Below, in pieces: positions 1 through 11,500 of a stretch of DNA of 64,000 nt. Every line of letters starts with the position of its first letter. Positions within the stretch are counted from its first letter, which is position 1. This stretch comes from Diacronema lutheri (taxonomy: Eukaryota > Haptophyta > Pavlovophyceae > Pavlovales > Pavlovaceae): NCBI GenBank assembly GCA_019448385.1, contig JAGTXO010000017.1, positions 496,001 through 560,000 on the forward strand, read 5' to 3'. The notes beneath the pieces are model-generated. The model searched no databases. It saw nothing but the letters and a program-made list of their open reading frames with translations, and was not told the DNA's origin. Position numbers and translations under genes: made by a program.

Positions 1-947
1 ATAGGGAATGCTTGCGCACATTTAACATGATCGCCACGGTTGGCATGGCCGTCCGTGCCCACACAAGTGGGTGGATTTTTTGTTGACGTGGCTTAGCCAT
101 GCCACGGGCGTTTCATCTCGCTGCGCAGCTGCGTCCGCCGTCGTCAAGATGCATGCAGACCACCCAGCCGCAGAGTCACACTACTCTTGCCAGATCTGCC
201 CCAGGCGTCGCGCTGCGCCGACCGCCGTCGTGGGTTGCGAGCGCACGGCCGACCGCGACGTCTGGTGCTCTGCCTGCGACGCGGCCGCTTGCCTCGTCGG
301 TGCGGGCGGAGCGTCGGCGCCGCGCGCCGCGGCCGCAGCGTAGGCGCCACAAGGCGGAGGGTGGCTCGCGAAGGTTGCGCGGGGATCGGCGTGGGGATTG
401 GGCAGGGTGCAGGGAACGGCAAGGGAAGGGGGAAGGGTGCATGCACCTCGACAGCCGACGGCGACGTGCGCGCGGACGATTGCCAGCGCACCGATGCGGG
501 CAGGTGCGACTGCGCCCGCCCGTGGCGAGCTAACTGTGCGCGCGCGCGCCCCGCCGCGCCGCGCGCAACGCGCGCGGTGCCGTGCGGCGCAGCGTGGTGC
601 ATGCGCTCCGCCGGCGCGCGCTGTGCTCAACTGCGCGAGGTGCGTCCCCGCTCACGCAATCCGCGTGCCGCGATCGCTCAGGACGGCGCTGGGCGAGCTC
701 GGCTGGCTTAACCGCCGCGCGGACGAGCGCTCGCACCGGCTCCCCCCGTGTGCCGTTAAGCCAAGCGTACCAAGGTGCGCGCTCGCGCACACGCGGGCGG
801 CCCTGGCGGGCACTCTCGCGCCACCCGATCTGAGCTCGCCGCCCGTGCGACGCCATGCAGGCGCGAGCGATAGGCCGGCTCGACATTCGACAGAATCTAC
901 GGACACACCAACACCGCCGGGCACACCGTATATGTACTCGCCAGATG
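1..947. other. No recognisable gene
   Basis: I see no domain, motif or splice-consistent exon here. All open frames are short, overlapping and arginine/alanine-rich, as expected from chance in sequence this GC-rich. The stretch lies 3' of the WDR60 gene and may hold its 3' UTR. Confidence 0.5.
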
Positions 948-3900
948 TCACGCGACGAACGTCTCGAGCTCGCGAAGCTTGCGTTTCCACTCGGCGCGCG
1001 CCTCGTCTTTCCCTCTCCCAGGCCGTGCGCAAAACTCGTCGGCGAGCGCATGCACGGCGACGCGCCCATTCTCGAGCGCGATTGCGAGGGCCGCTCTGCC
1101 CGCGGCCGCGCGGCCCGCGCGACCCCGCTGCGGGGCGAGGGCAAATGCGACTGCCGACAAGCCCTCCTCGCCGGCGACGTTGAGATCGGAGAGCTGCTGT
1201 CTGAGCACAGGTTCCTGCAGGACGTGCAACCAGGGGCATTGCGGCGCGCGCGGCGCGCTGTCGCGTGAGGACGCGCCTAGCACGGCGGGCACACGCCAGC
1301 AACTCGCGCAACCGTCCCTGCCACCCAGCTGTCGTTCACGCGCGCGGCGCCTCGCCTGCATGCTCCTGAAGAGATCAAAGGCGAGCAGCTCCCTGCCGCC
1401 GCCGCGCAGCGCCCAAAAGAGGCCGGGCCGCGCCACCACCCACTGCACGGATTCGACGGAGCCATCAGCCAAGCGGCCACCGTCCGTCGCACCCGCGGCA
1501 GGCGCGCGGAGCGGCTCGCCATCGAAGCGCAGCAGCGGCCGCTCGCAGCTCAAGTGATAGAGGCAGATCGATCCTGCGCGCGCGTCAGGGGTGTGCAGTG
1601 CGCGCGGGGCACAGGCGTCGGCCTCGGGCGCGCCCTCTGCGCCGTGCGGCACGCGCGCGCGCGGCACGGCGCGCCCGCGCGCGGCGCGGCGCGGCGTTGC
1701 GCGCACCGTCGGTCCGCCCTGCGAGGAAGAGGTCGGCGCTGTGCGGGCAGAAGGCAAGCGCGCTCACCTGTGCGCCGCCGCCCGTGAGCGCCGCGCGCTC
1801 GGCCGGTGACGCGCCGGCCGCCTCGCCGCGCGGCCGTCGGCGCGCGGCCGCCTCGTCCGCCGCTGGCGCGGTCGGGAAGAAGGCGGCGGGGCTTGGCGGC
1901 CGTCCAAAGCGAGCGCGGTGTAAGACGAGACCCGCGCCCGACAGGTCGGCGATCAGGTAGCCGTTCTGCTCGCCCGGCAGGAAGGCGAGCGCGCCGACGC
2001 GCGCGACGCCCGCCAGCGCCACCGCGCCCGAGGGCGGTGCACGGGCGCGCGTGCGGGTGCTGAGCGGGCGGGCGGGCGCGCCGAGCCCGCCGGCGTTGAG
2101 CGTCGCGGTAAGGATGAGCTTGAGCCGGCCGCCGAAGAGCAGCTGACCATCCGACGCGTCCTGCGAATGCAGCAGGCGCACGCCGCCACCACTGGCGCCA
2201 CCGCCGGCCGCTCCACCGAGCCCGCCGCCAAGCGCAGCGCCGCCCGTCGGCGCGGCCGCGCTGCCGCCCGCCGCCGCGCCACCGCCTGCCATGCCACCCG
2301 CCGCCGAGACCTCGACGATCGTCCACAGCCGCACCGTGCCGCCCTCGTCGAGCGCCGCGAGCGCGACGCCGGCTGCGCCGCCGCCGCCACCGGCCGCACC
2401 ACCGGCGGGCGGCGCGCCGGCCGCGTCCGCGCCGACGGGTTGCAGGCTGACGATGGCAAAGCCGCCGCCGCCGGCGGCGGCGCGCTCGCCACCCTGGCGC
2501 CCCTTCGCTGGCGGCGAGTCGTATGTCGAGTAGGTGGGCACGCGCAAGCAGACGCTCAGCTTGCCGCCGACGCCGGCCGACGCAACGCCAGCCGCTGCCG
2601 CTGCCGCTGCCGCTGCCGCTGCTGCGGTGCCGAGCCTGAGCGTCTCGCGCACGTGCAGGCTCTCGGGCTCGCGCAAGTCGAAGAGCTGCACCGCGCCGTC
2701 CGCCGTCCCCGCCGCGAGCGCAAGCGCGCCGCGCGCGGCGGGCAGCGCGAGCGCGGTCGGCGCGCCGAACGTGACGAGGGCGAACGCCGGCGACGCGTGT
2801 GCGTGTGCGCCGTCCGCCATGCCTGGCGCAGGTGCGGTCCCATCCCACACGCACACGACGCCGACTGGGCCGACGCGCCGGAGGAGCGGCCTCGCGCTGC
2901 CTCGCGCTTTGCCTCCACCTACGCCGCCTCCGCCGTCCTCGTTGCCGTCCGCACCGCCGCCGCCATCCGCCCCGGCCGCGCCAACGCGCGCCGGCTGCTG
3001 CGCGAGCGCGTACGCGACGGCGAGCGTGCCCGCGTCGCCGTGCGCATACGCGAGGGCGACGGCGCGCGCCTCGCCAACGTACGGCGGCGGGACGAAGGCG
3101 CGCGCGCGCGTGCTGAAATGCGAGCCGGCCGCGAGGGATGCGGCGCGCCCGCCGGCGTCCGCGCCGTCCGCGCCGCCGTCGGCGCTCTCGTGCGCCGCCT
3201 CGCTGAGCAGCGCGACGAGCGCCCCGCCCGCTGGCGCGAGGAAGCGGCGGAGGCGGAGGAGGTCGAGCGCGGGCGGCGGCGCGCTCGACGCGCGCGCCGC
3301 GCCCGCCGCCAGCCGCGCGGCGACGGCACCGATGCCGTCCGCAGCCGCGTCCGCGCCGCCGCCGCCGTGCGCGCCGCCGCCCGTCGCGCCAGCGTCGGGG
3401 AGGGCGGTGGGCGCGTCGTCGGGCCATTGCGCCTGCACGTGCGCCACGTCGGGCGGCTCGGTCTGTACGCCCTCGCTCGCCTTCGAATCAGAGGTGCCCA
3501 CGCGCACGGAGCGTGCGCCCACGCCGCCACCGCCCGCGCCACCCGCCCCTCCGCCGAGCCTGCGCGCGCGCGCGACACGCCGCGCGGCGGGGCGCCGGCG
3601 CCGCACGGCGCACGCGCGCGCGCGCGCACGTGAGCACGCGCGCGCGCCTTTAGTGTCGCGCCCACCCTCGCGCCGTGCGCGCGCGCGAGCGCACGCCCCG
3701 CGCGAGTGCCGCGGCGGGCGCAGCGCGGCGGCGCGCGCGCTGCGCACCGTGCGCGCAGCTCGTGTTGTGGGATGGGCGGCAGGTCGACGATGGGCAGGGC
3801 GAAGGGCTCGTCACGCAGGCGCAGCCGAGGCAGCAGCGCGCGTGCACGCGCCAGACGCGCACGCTGCGCGTGCGCGTGCTTGTGCGGCGCGACGATGGAG

Positions 3901-5174
3901 CGATGGCCGTGCGCATAATCAACATCACCGCCACCGCTCCCAACCCCGCCCCCGCCGCCAAACATGCCGTCGCCCACGCCCGCGGGGAGGCCGCGCTCGG
4001 CGAGCTGGACAGCGCTCGTGCCAAACGCCACGCCCGCCAGCGGCATCGGCGCGCCCGCGCCACCGCCGCCCCCGTCGCGCCGTCTGGGGAGCGGGGGCGC
4101 TACGCCCGCAGCAGCCGCGCCGCCTCGGCTGGCCTGCGCCGCCGCCGCCGCCGCCGCCGCCGCCGGTGGCTGTGCCAACGGCGGCGCGACACTCGCCGCG
4201 GGGCCGAAACGCACCTCCGGCTCCGGCGCAAGCTCGCCCGCGCCCGCCTCCTCCGCGACCGGCACGCCGCCGGCAGCCGCGGCCGCACCGCCGGCGCCAC
4301 CGGGGGCGTCGAAACCGGCGGCGATGCGCGCGGCGGCCGGCCGCGGCGCAAGCTCGCGCGCGCCGCCATAGGGCGCCGCTTCGTCGTCGGAGCCGCCCGC
4401 GCCCCTCGCGCCGTCCTCGTACGCCGCGCCGCCGCGCGTTGGTGCATCAATGGCGGACGCGCGCGTGGCCACGGCTGCAGCCGGCGGCGCGGGTGGAGGC
4501 GCGGCCGGCGGCCGCGACGGTGGCGCAGTGGGCGGGGCGGCGGCCGCGTCGTCGTCGTCGTCCTCCTCAAAGTCATCGTCGAAGTCGTCCTCGCCGTACT
4601 CGTCGTCCGGCAATGGCGCGGCGCGCGGCGCGAGCTGAGGCGCGCGCGGCGCGGGCGGCGGAGCCGGCTGTTTTGCGGGGTGGGCGGGCTGCGGCTCGCG
4701 GTAGGGCGGCGGCGCCATCGCGCTCGCGTATGGCGCCGGCGCCATCGCGCTCGCATACGGCTGCGCGGGCATCGCACGACCGCCGCCGCCGCCGCAGCCG
4801 CCGGCGGCGCTGCTGCCGGCCGCGCCGCCGAGGCTGCCGACGCCGGGCCGCGACGGCCGCGTGAGCTCGCCGGCGGATGGGGGCACGACGACGGCGTCAG
4901 GGTGCAAGGCGTACCCCGACACAATCTCCGCTGGCAATGTTGGCGCGAGCTTGAGCCTCGCCGAGCCCGGGCGCGCGGGCTGCGCGGCGCCGGCGCCGGC
5001 CGCCGCGCCCGCCGGCGGGATCGCCGCGCCAAACGTGCCCGGCCGGAGCTTGGCCTGCCCGGCATTGAGGCGCTGGTCGAGCCAGGCATCCTCGGCGCTC
5101 GCACTGGCCGGCGTGCGCCTCGCCGACGTCGGCCGCACAGGCTGGCCCGCGACGCGCACCTTTGGTGGCGGCAT
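948..5174 (-). CDS. WDR60: Dynein-2 intermediate chain WDR60/DYNC2I1-like
   Basis: Predicted subunit of cytoplasmic dynein-2, the retrograde motor of intraflagellar transport. I read three exons, 5174-3748, 3559-1707 and 1573-948, joined by GT-AG introns in matching phase, giving about 1,301 residues. The N-terminal third is low complexity with an acidic DDEYGEDDFDDDFEE stretch, as in human WDR60. Exon 1 ends with the conserved LPPIPQHELRAR block, and exon 2 opens with an EGVQTEPPDV segment that matches the family's VQT motif region. WD-repeat strands follow: LDEGGTVRLWTIVEV, GRLKLILTATLN, LPGEQNGYLIADLSGAG and LAFCPHSADLFLAG. The second junction restores a DGSICLYHL strand. A further small intron near 1340-1220 is possible, because that stretch aligns poorly. 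The chosen start is the first ATG (5174); the frame is open further upstream. The gene implies a flagellated cell. Confidence 0.85.
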
Positions 5175-5215
5175 GTTGGTGCGCGCGGTGGCCAACGGCA
5201 GGAGCGCGGGGGCGT

Positions 5216-5655
5216 TACTGCCCGTTGGGTCTGAGTTCGCGGACGAAGGAATAGGAGAGACCCGCGCGCGAAAAAGCGAAAATGGCCGCGAGAGGTGCGC
5301 GCGCGCGTCGCGTCGGCCCCGCGGGAGGTGGCGCGGTGCGTGTCGCGCTATGCGTGTCGCCGCTGCGCGTGGGGGTTCCTGACATACCCAGGAACCCCGC
5401 TTTCATAACCGCGACACGTGCAGGCGGCGCGGCCGCAGCGCCGCGAGCGGCGTCATCATCGGCGTCGGTCGCGGGCACCGGCTCTCGGTCGAGGTCATGA
5501 AGATCATCCTGCGGCGGCTATTTTCTCGGCAGGAGCGCGGTGAGGATTGCGGATGACCTCCACACATCCACCGACACGCTCACGGAGTCGATCGTCCGCG
5601 CCACCATCGAGCGGTACGAGGCCACCGGCATCGTCGATTCCCAGCCGAACAAGCC
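5216..5655 (+). repeat. Left terminal inverted repeat
   Basis: Matches the reverse complement of 7522-7963 along its whole length, with two substitutions I can see (both near 5390-5405) and one 2-bp length difference in a GC run. Such near identity suggests recent insertion or arm-to-arm conversion. Confidence 0.9.
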
Positions 5656-5659
5656 ACAC

Positions 5660-7240
5660 GCTCGGTGAGCCGGCAGCGGACGGCGGCGTCGCGGACGGTG
5701 TCGCCGTGCCGGCCCCGGGTTCCCAAAATGGCCAGGACCCCGCCGCCGCAGCTGCGACATCCGCTGCGCCCGGCCCGCCGGCCGGCGCAGGCGCGCTCGC
5801 GGCCCTCCGCTTGGACGCGGACGCCGGCGCGCGCGCTGGCCTTGGTCGCGTCAAGGTCGCGCGCGCCGGTCCGTTGGACAAGGCGATAGCCGACAAGATG
5901 ACGCGAGCGAAGCGCAAGGCCGACCAAGACGAGGCCGATCGCGCGCGCGAGACCTCGGCGCCGGCTGGCGCGCGACCCCGCGTGCCGAGGGTTACCATGT
6001 ACTCGCCTACAACAATTGGCGCACTGCCGCAGCGCTCGTCTCGCAAGCCCAGCGCTGGCGCAACGAAGCCGCCCGAGAAAGCGGCTCCAGTGCGCGCCCT
6101 CGCCGGCGGCGGGGCCGGCGCGAAGGCCGGTAGCTCGAGCGCGCTGCCACGAGCACGAGCCGGACGAGCACGAGCCGGCGCGTGGGCTTGCGGCGGTGCC
6201 CGCGCAGGATTCGCTCAAGTCGTGGCGGACGACTCCGAGGAGGAGGGGAAGGCTTTGGAGACGCTGCGCGTGTACCTCGTGTCCTTCGACGCGTACGTTG
6301 ATGCCCTCTACGTTGATGCCCTCAAGCCGGGCGAGCCATTGTGCGTCAAGCTGGGCGCCAACTCGGGGGACAACGATGCGATCACTCGCGTGCAAGCTTT
6401 AAAAAGGGCCAAGCTCCTCTTCAGTATAGCGCGGAGGCCGCGGAGCTCGCCAAGTCGGAGGCCGCGCGCACGCAGAGGAGAACAAGGTGCACTTTGCGCC
6501 TGCGCTCGGGGAGAAGGCGCAAGCGCAGGCCCGGTCGGCTGAGACGCGCGCCAACAAGGACGAGGCGGCCGCAAAGGCGGCGGAGATCAAAGCCGCGCAG
6601 CTTGAGGAGCGCACGGCGGAGACGAGCGATGTGTCGGCGCGCCGGCCCGGCGCGCGAGACGCGTCGCGCCGCTAATCGCGCTCGACCGGCGAAGACGGTG
6701 AGGATGACGAAGCAAGCGCTTCCGCGCCGCTACGCGCTCTCGTTGGTCTACAAGCAGCCGACGGCTTTTACGCGCTGGTCGAGAGCCGCGACGTGCTCAC
6801 CACGCTCCTACGCTCGACGCACGACTCGGCTCACGGCAACCTGCCGCAGCCGCCTCACTCCCTTCGGCTCTACCGGATCGGCATCAGCGAGAGGTCGGCG
6901 CGCCCGCAGTGTTCGTCCGCCTGACGCTGATCACCGACGATGCCGACGTGGCGCGCAGGTTTTACGCGCCGAGCGGCGCGCAGCAGGACTTGGACATCTG
7001 CATTCTTTACCTTGTCGTCGAGGTGACGCCCCCGCCCAAGCACCCTGGCAAGGTCGGTGGCGGCGGCCTCGTGGCGTCGGGCGGCTGGGCCGGCGCGTTC
7101 GGTGCCTGCTCCGCGCCTGTGCCGGCGCCGCAGTCCATTGCTCCCACTATGCCGGCCGCTCAGAGCGTGGCGCTCGCGCAGCAGGTCGCGCAGGCGCTCG
7201 AGTTGTGCAAAGTTGGCTGGAATGCGACCGCGCAGGCGTG
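5660..7240 (+). pseudogene. Frame-disrupted cargo of the Tc1-like element
   Basis: Plus-strand segments of ordinary-looking protein occur in successive different frames: SEEEGKALETLRVYLVSFDA and PLCVKLGANSGDNDAITRVQ near 6230-6400, a lysine/alanine-rich coiled segment near 6490-6650, FYALVESRDVLTTLLRSTH near 6765-6830, and FVRLTLITDDADVARRFYAP near 6910-6970. I recognise no family. The frame changes suggest a decayed gene captured between the inverted repeats, though unresolved introns could also explain them. Confidence 0.35.
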
Positions 7241-7269
7241 AATCAAGGCTGCTGAGCACATCAACAGCA

Positions 7270-7637
7270 GCGTCGAGCGCGCGCAGCTGTTCCTCAGCAT
7301 GCCCGAGGTGTTCTTCTTCGTCGCGGGCCGCTTGGACGCGCTGCATCTTCTTGAGCGAGAGGCCGGCGGCGCAGAAGTTGTAGTGAATGTACTCGCGCGT
7401 GAACGCCTTGAGCGTGACGGCCTGCAGCTCGGCCGCAATCTCGCTTAAGTGAAGTCACGGTTGCTCCGCCATGATCGCGAGCATCAGCTCCTGGTCGAGC
7501 TCGCTCATGAGCTTCGCGCACGGCTTGTTCGGCTGGGAATCGACGATGCCGGTGGCCTCGTACCGCTCGATGGTGGCGCGGACGATCGACTCCGTGAGCG
7601 TGTCGGTGGATGTGTGGAGGTCATCCGCAATCCTCAC
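7270..7637 (-). pseudogene. Broken Tc1/IS630-type transposase N-terminus
   Basis: On the minus strand a helix-turn-helix reading, with segments VRATIERYEATGIVDSQPNK and ELDQELMLAIMAEQP, hits a stop. A shifted frame then resumes with LHLSEIAAELQ, FTREYIHYNF and AGLSLKKMQRVQAARDEE. That order (ERYEATG, a leucine-rich helix, a proline, L-EI-L, then GLSLKKMQ-VAxxRDE) is the N-terminal DNA-binding layout of Tc1/IS630 transposases. Homology stops near 7270 and no DDE/DDD domain follows. A stop or frameshift plus truncation mean it is inactive. The start overlaps the right inverted repeat, so the same N-terminal residues are also present in the left arm. Confidence 0.6.
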
Positions 7638-7963
7638 CGCGCTCCTGCCGAGAAAATAGCCGCCGCAGGATGATCTTCATGACCTCGACCGAGAGCCGGT
7701 GCCCGCGACCGACGCCGATGATGACGCCGCTCGCGGCGCTGCGGCCGCGCCGCCTGCACGTGTCGCGGTTATGAGAGCGGGGTTCCCGGGTATGTCAGGA
7801 ACCCCCACGCGCAGCGGCGACACGCATAGCGCGACACGCACCGCGCCACCTCCCCCGCGGGGCCGACGCGACGCGCGCGCGCACCTCTCGCGGCCATTTT
7901 CGCTTTTTCGCGCGCGGGTCTCTCCTATTCCTTCGTCCGCGAACTCAGACCCAACGGGCAGTA
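7522..7963 (-). repeat. Right terminal inverted repeat
   Basis: Inverted partner of 5216-5655. It ends with CAGTA, mirroring the left TACTG. It overlaps the broken transposase N-terminus. Confidence 0.9.
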
Positions 7964-7991
7964 CGCGGTTACTCGATATAATATAATATAC

Positions 7992-8530
7992 ATACTAACG
8001 ACGCTTTCCGACGGGTCAACAGATGGGGTCAGGAAGTGCGCAGCGAGGCGCCAGGCGGAGCAGGCCCAAAGGCCCACACGCGCCTAAATATACTAACGAC
8101 GCTTACAGGCGGGTCAGCAGGAGGGGCGCGCACGGGGCCGAGGCTGGACAAACGGAGCGAGCAATAATATAATATACTAACGACGCTTTCCGACGGGTCA
8201 CTACTAACGCGGCGGCAGGGGGCTGCGACGCGGCGGGGAGGGCGGCGGCTCGCTGGCGGCGGGCGTCGCGCTCTGCAGCGGCGGCGGGCGGCTTGGCGAC
8301 GTGGCAGGCGGCGGCTCGGGGGTGGCGGTCGTCGCCGACGATCTTCGGGCCTCGGCGTGCGCGTGCGCGTCGGCCGGTGGTGTGATTGACGGCGGCCACC
8401 GGTGCGGCGGCGCGCGGGCGGCGGCGCGCGGTGGCTAGGCGCGTGTGGGCCTTTGGGCCTGCTCCGCCTGGCGCCTCGCTGCGCACTTCCTGACCCCATC
8501 TGTTGACCCGTCGGAAAGCGTCGTTAGTAT
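7992..8530. mobile_element. 539-bp foldback element with 95-bp inverted arms
   Basis: The arms 7992-8086 and 8436-8530 are perfect inverted copies starting ATACTAACGACGC. Two further partial termini of the same type lie inside, at 8090 (ATACTAACGACGCTTAC) and 8174 (ATACTAACGACGCTTTCC). At 7992 and 8174 the terminus directly follows a short AT-rich run of the type ATAATATAATATA. No ORF of note lies within. The terminus is related to the 3' end of the RT element at 13016, so this looks like nested, truncated copies of one family. Confidence 0.6.
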
Positions 8531-8539
8531 ATTACCTCG

Positions 8540-11500
8540 TACACGGGGATCTACGACTACCTCGTTTCGCACCGGCTCGGCCCCGATTTTGTCGACACGG
8601 CGACGGCGAAGCACGTGCTCGCGAACCTGCCCCATTCGGAGCGGCCTGGGTCGGACGCCACGCCTGCAGAGTGGGCACGCATTGGCAAGTCCAACTTCCA
8701 TCGCGCGCTCGCACGCGGCCTGCACCCGGACAAGCTTTGGTGCGCGCAGACGACGGTTGTGCACGAGTTCATGGCGTCCCGCCTGCGCGAATTGGCGCTA
8801 CGCGCATTGGCGATCCTCACCGGGGGCACGCCCGAGCTCGTCGTGGCACCTCTCGCTCCGCCGCGCGTGACGGGCTGGCAGGGCGTCGGACCCGCGCAGG
8901 GCGGCGGGCGGCGGGCCGCGGAGCCGTCGCCCGTCGAGGTCTTCGCCTGCGACATGGCGGCGGATGTGTGCACGGGTCTGCGCGTCGCGCACCACGGACG
9001 TGAGGCGGCGTTCCACGGGCATCGGGGAGTTGCGATGCTCGCCGCCGAGAGGCTGCGGCAGGAAGCGCACCGGCTGTCACCGCAGGTCGGCGACAGACGC
9101 GGCCGTGACGGGGCGGACCGCCCGTCGGCGCGCACCCGTGCGGCCACGGGCGGGCCATCACAAGGGACGGGCTCCTCCCCCCGCGCAAGCGCGCCGCCGT
9201 CACGGCCAGCCCCGCGCACGTTCCGGCGTCCGGCACAGGGCCAGCAGGGGCCACCGCAGGGGCCGCCTCCGCCGCCCTACCCGCCGCCACCGCCGCCCCC
9301 TCCGCCGCCGCCACCACCGCGGGACGGAGACGAGGACGAGCGGGGCGCCGGCGGCGACGACGACGTCGACGTCGTCGACGACGGGCACGCCGGCGGCGAT
9401 GATGCCGGCGCGCGCGGCCGGCGGCAGCGGCACCGTGCCGGGGCTAGCCGCGCAGACCCCGTCATGCCGCCGGCCACGGCGCACCGGTCGATGCAGGGCG
9501 GCACGTACGCGGCGCTGGACCACCTCACCGTCATGCAGGCCGCGGGTCTGGCGCCTGACTCGGCCGTCCCGATGCTGGTCAGCGTGCCGCACGACTTTTC
9601 GGAGCGCTTCGCCGCGGCTTTCGTGCAGGTGATCCACAAGCTTCGCGACGCCGAGGCGGACGAGGGCACCGGCGGCCACGGCGCACGCCAGCCGGCGACA
9701 GAACGCGCGCTGAAGATGCTTCTCCTGCTGCCAGCGCTCCTCCTACGCGCGACCCGCGCCGACAAAGTGAGGGTAGGCAAACAGCTTGCCGCGCGCTTCG
9801 CCGCATGGGAGGCGGGTGACTACGACCAATTGGTTGCGCACTGGGAGCGCGACTGCTCGTGGCACGCGGCACGCGCGTTCCAGTCGTCGCAGGATGCGGA
9901 CGAGCGCCTGCACAAGCGCGTGCTCGCACTCATCGCCAAGGGCAAGGTGTCCGATGCGCGGCGGCTACTGGAGAGCTTGGGTGTCGCCGACATAGCCCGC
10001 CCGGAGGTGCTCGCGCAGATGGCAGCCAAACACCCGGTGCGCACGGCGGACGTCGACGACGGCCTTGCCGATCGGGACGACTTGCCCCGAGTGGTGATCT
10101 CGCCGGAAGACATCGTGACGGCGTTCCGCAGCCTCGACACGGACAAGGCGGCCGGCGCCTCGACCTGGCGCTACGAATACCTCATCGCCCTGGTGCCGAC
10201 CGTGCCCTTCCCGTCGATCATGGCGGCCGATGCGGCACACTCGGGCGCCTACTTTGCGACGCGCTTCGCCAACAACTTGCTGCCTGCGTGGTTCAATTTC
10301 GTCTTCTCCTCCGTGCGGCTTCTGGCGATTCGCAAGTGTACGCCCGGGGTGGACGGGCGCGAGGACGCTCGCCCGGTCGGCATCGGTTGTGCGTTGCGAC
10401 GGGCGGTTTCCAAGGCGGTGGTCTCGCGCGCATCGCACAAGGCGCTGGCGGCGGGCTACTTCGCGCCGCAGCAGCTGGGAGTCGCCGTACCGTCGGGCGG
10501 CACCAAGCTCGTCCTCTCCGTGCGCGAACTCCTCGACGCGGATCCCACGCTCTGCATCGTCGCGGTCGACGTCTCCAACGCCTTCAACTCCGTCAGTCGG
10601 GCGCATCTCCTGCGCTGCCTGACGGACGTTCGCCTCCCTGAGGACCTCCGAGCGCTCGCTCGCCTCGCGCTCGCGACGCTCGCTCAAGAGGCGCTGGTCT
10701 TCGCGGGCGGCGGCAGCGGCGGGGCACCTCTCCGTGAGCTCGGCTTCCGCAGCTCCGAGGGCGTCCAGCAGGGTGCGCCGGAAAGCTCCTTCTTCTTCGC
10801 GGCCGCCATCCAACCCCTTCTCGAGGAGTTCGACGCGCGCCTGGCGCTCCACGGCGGGGCGGTCCGCGCGGCGCACGACGACGTTTACCTCCTCGGGCGG
10901 CCGGTAGATGTCTTCGCCGCGCTTGCGGACTTCACGCGACGGCTGGAGGACCTCGGCCTTTGCGCCAATACGGCCAAGTCGCAGTGCTGGATCGATCCGC
11001 TCCACATGGCCACGCTCGAGGCCTGCCGCGGCTCGATCCCGCTCGGCTCGGTGCCAGACGGCGCGGGTGGCGCGCATTACGGCATCGATGTCTACGGCGT
11101 GCCCATCGGCGCGCGCGAGTATGTGCACTCGACCCTCAGCACGAAGGCCGACGAGCTTGCCGGCAAAGCGAACAACATGATTCAGTCGCTCGGCTCGTCG
11201 GACAAACAGTCGCTGTGGGTCGTGTTGCGCTGCTCGTTCCAGCACCGCTTCGCATGGTTCACCTCCAACTCCTACCCTTCCGACGCGGCCGGCGCGGCGG
11301 CGATCTACGACGCTGCCGTCCTTCGGGTCGCCACCGTCGCCCTCGGCGTCTCGGTGTCCACCGATGCTCACGCCTGCCGCCGGCTGTTCCTACCGGTCGC
11401 GCAGCACGGCGGCGGCCTGCGCAGGCAGGCCGACTCTGCGCTCGCGGAAGTCTGGGGCGCAGCGTGGCGGGTCGTGCCACACTTGCTCGACACGCTCGCG

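Larger units (their letters stand above)
5216..7963. mobile_element. Tc1/mariner-like element with long inverted repeats
   Basis: A 2.75-kb element bounded by near-identical inverted arms of about 440 bp (5216-5655 and 7522-7963). The outer ends read TACTGCCCG and, after the inverse arm, CGGGCAGTA, so a TA dinucleotide flanks CTGCCCG on both sides as expected for Tc1/mariner insertion. The right arm and adjoining DNA encode, on the minus strand, a helix-turn-helix part of an IS630/Tc1-type transposase that is broken and lacks a visible DDE catalytic domain. The rest of the interior is unrelated, frame-disrupted DNA. I infer a non-autonomous copy. It lies only 41 bp upstream of the WDR60 start codon. 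Confidence 0.75.

Noticed and set aside
1707-3559. Separate plus-strand protein in the WDR60 region
   Set aside because: Plus frames are low-complexity shadows; the minus frame shows WD-repeat strands and phase-matched introns.
8690-8740. J-domain protein from an HPDK motif (LARGLHPDKLW)
   Set aside because: The surrounding helices do not follow the DnaJ pattern and the frame continues straight into the RT core.
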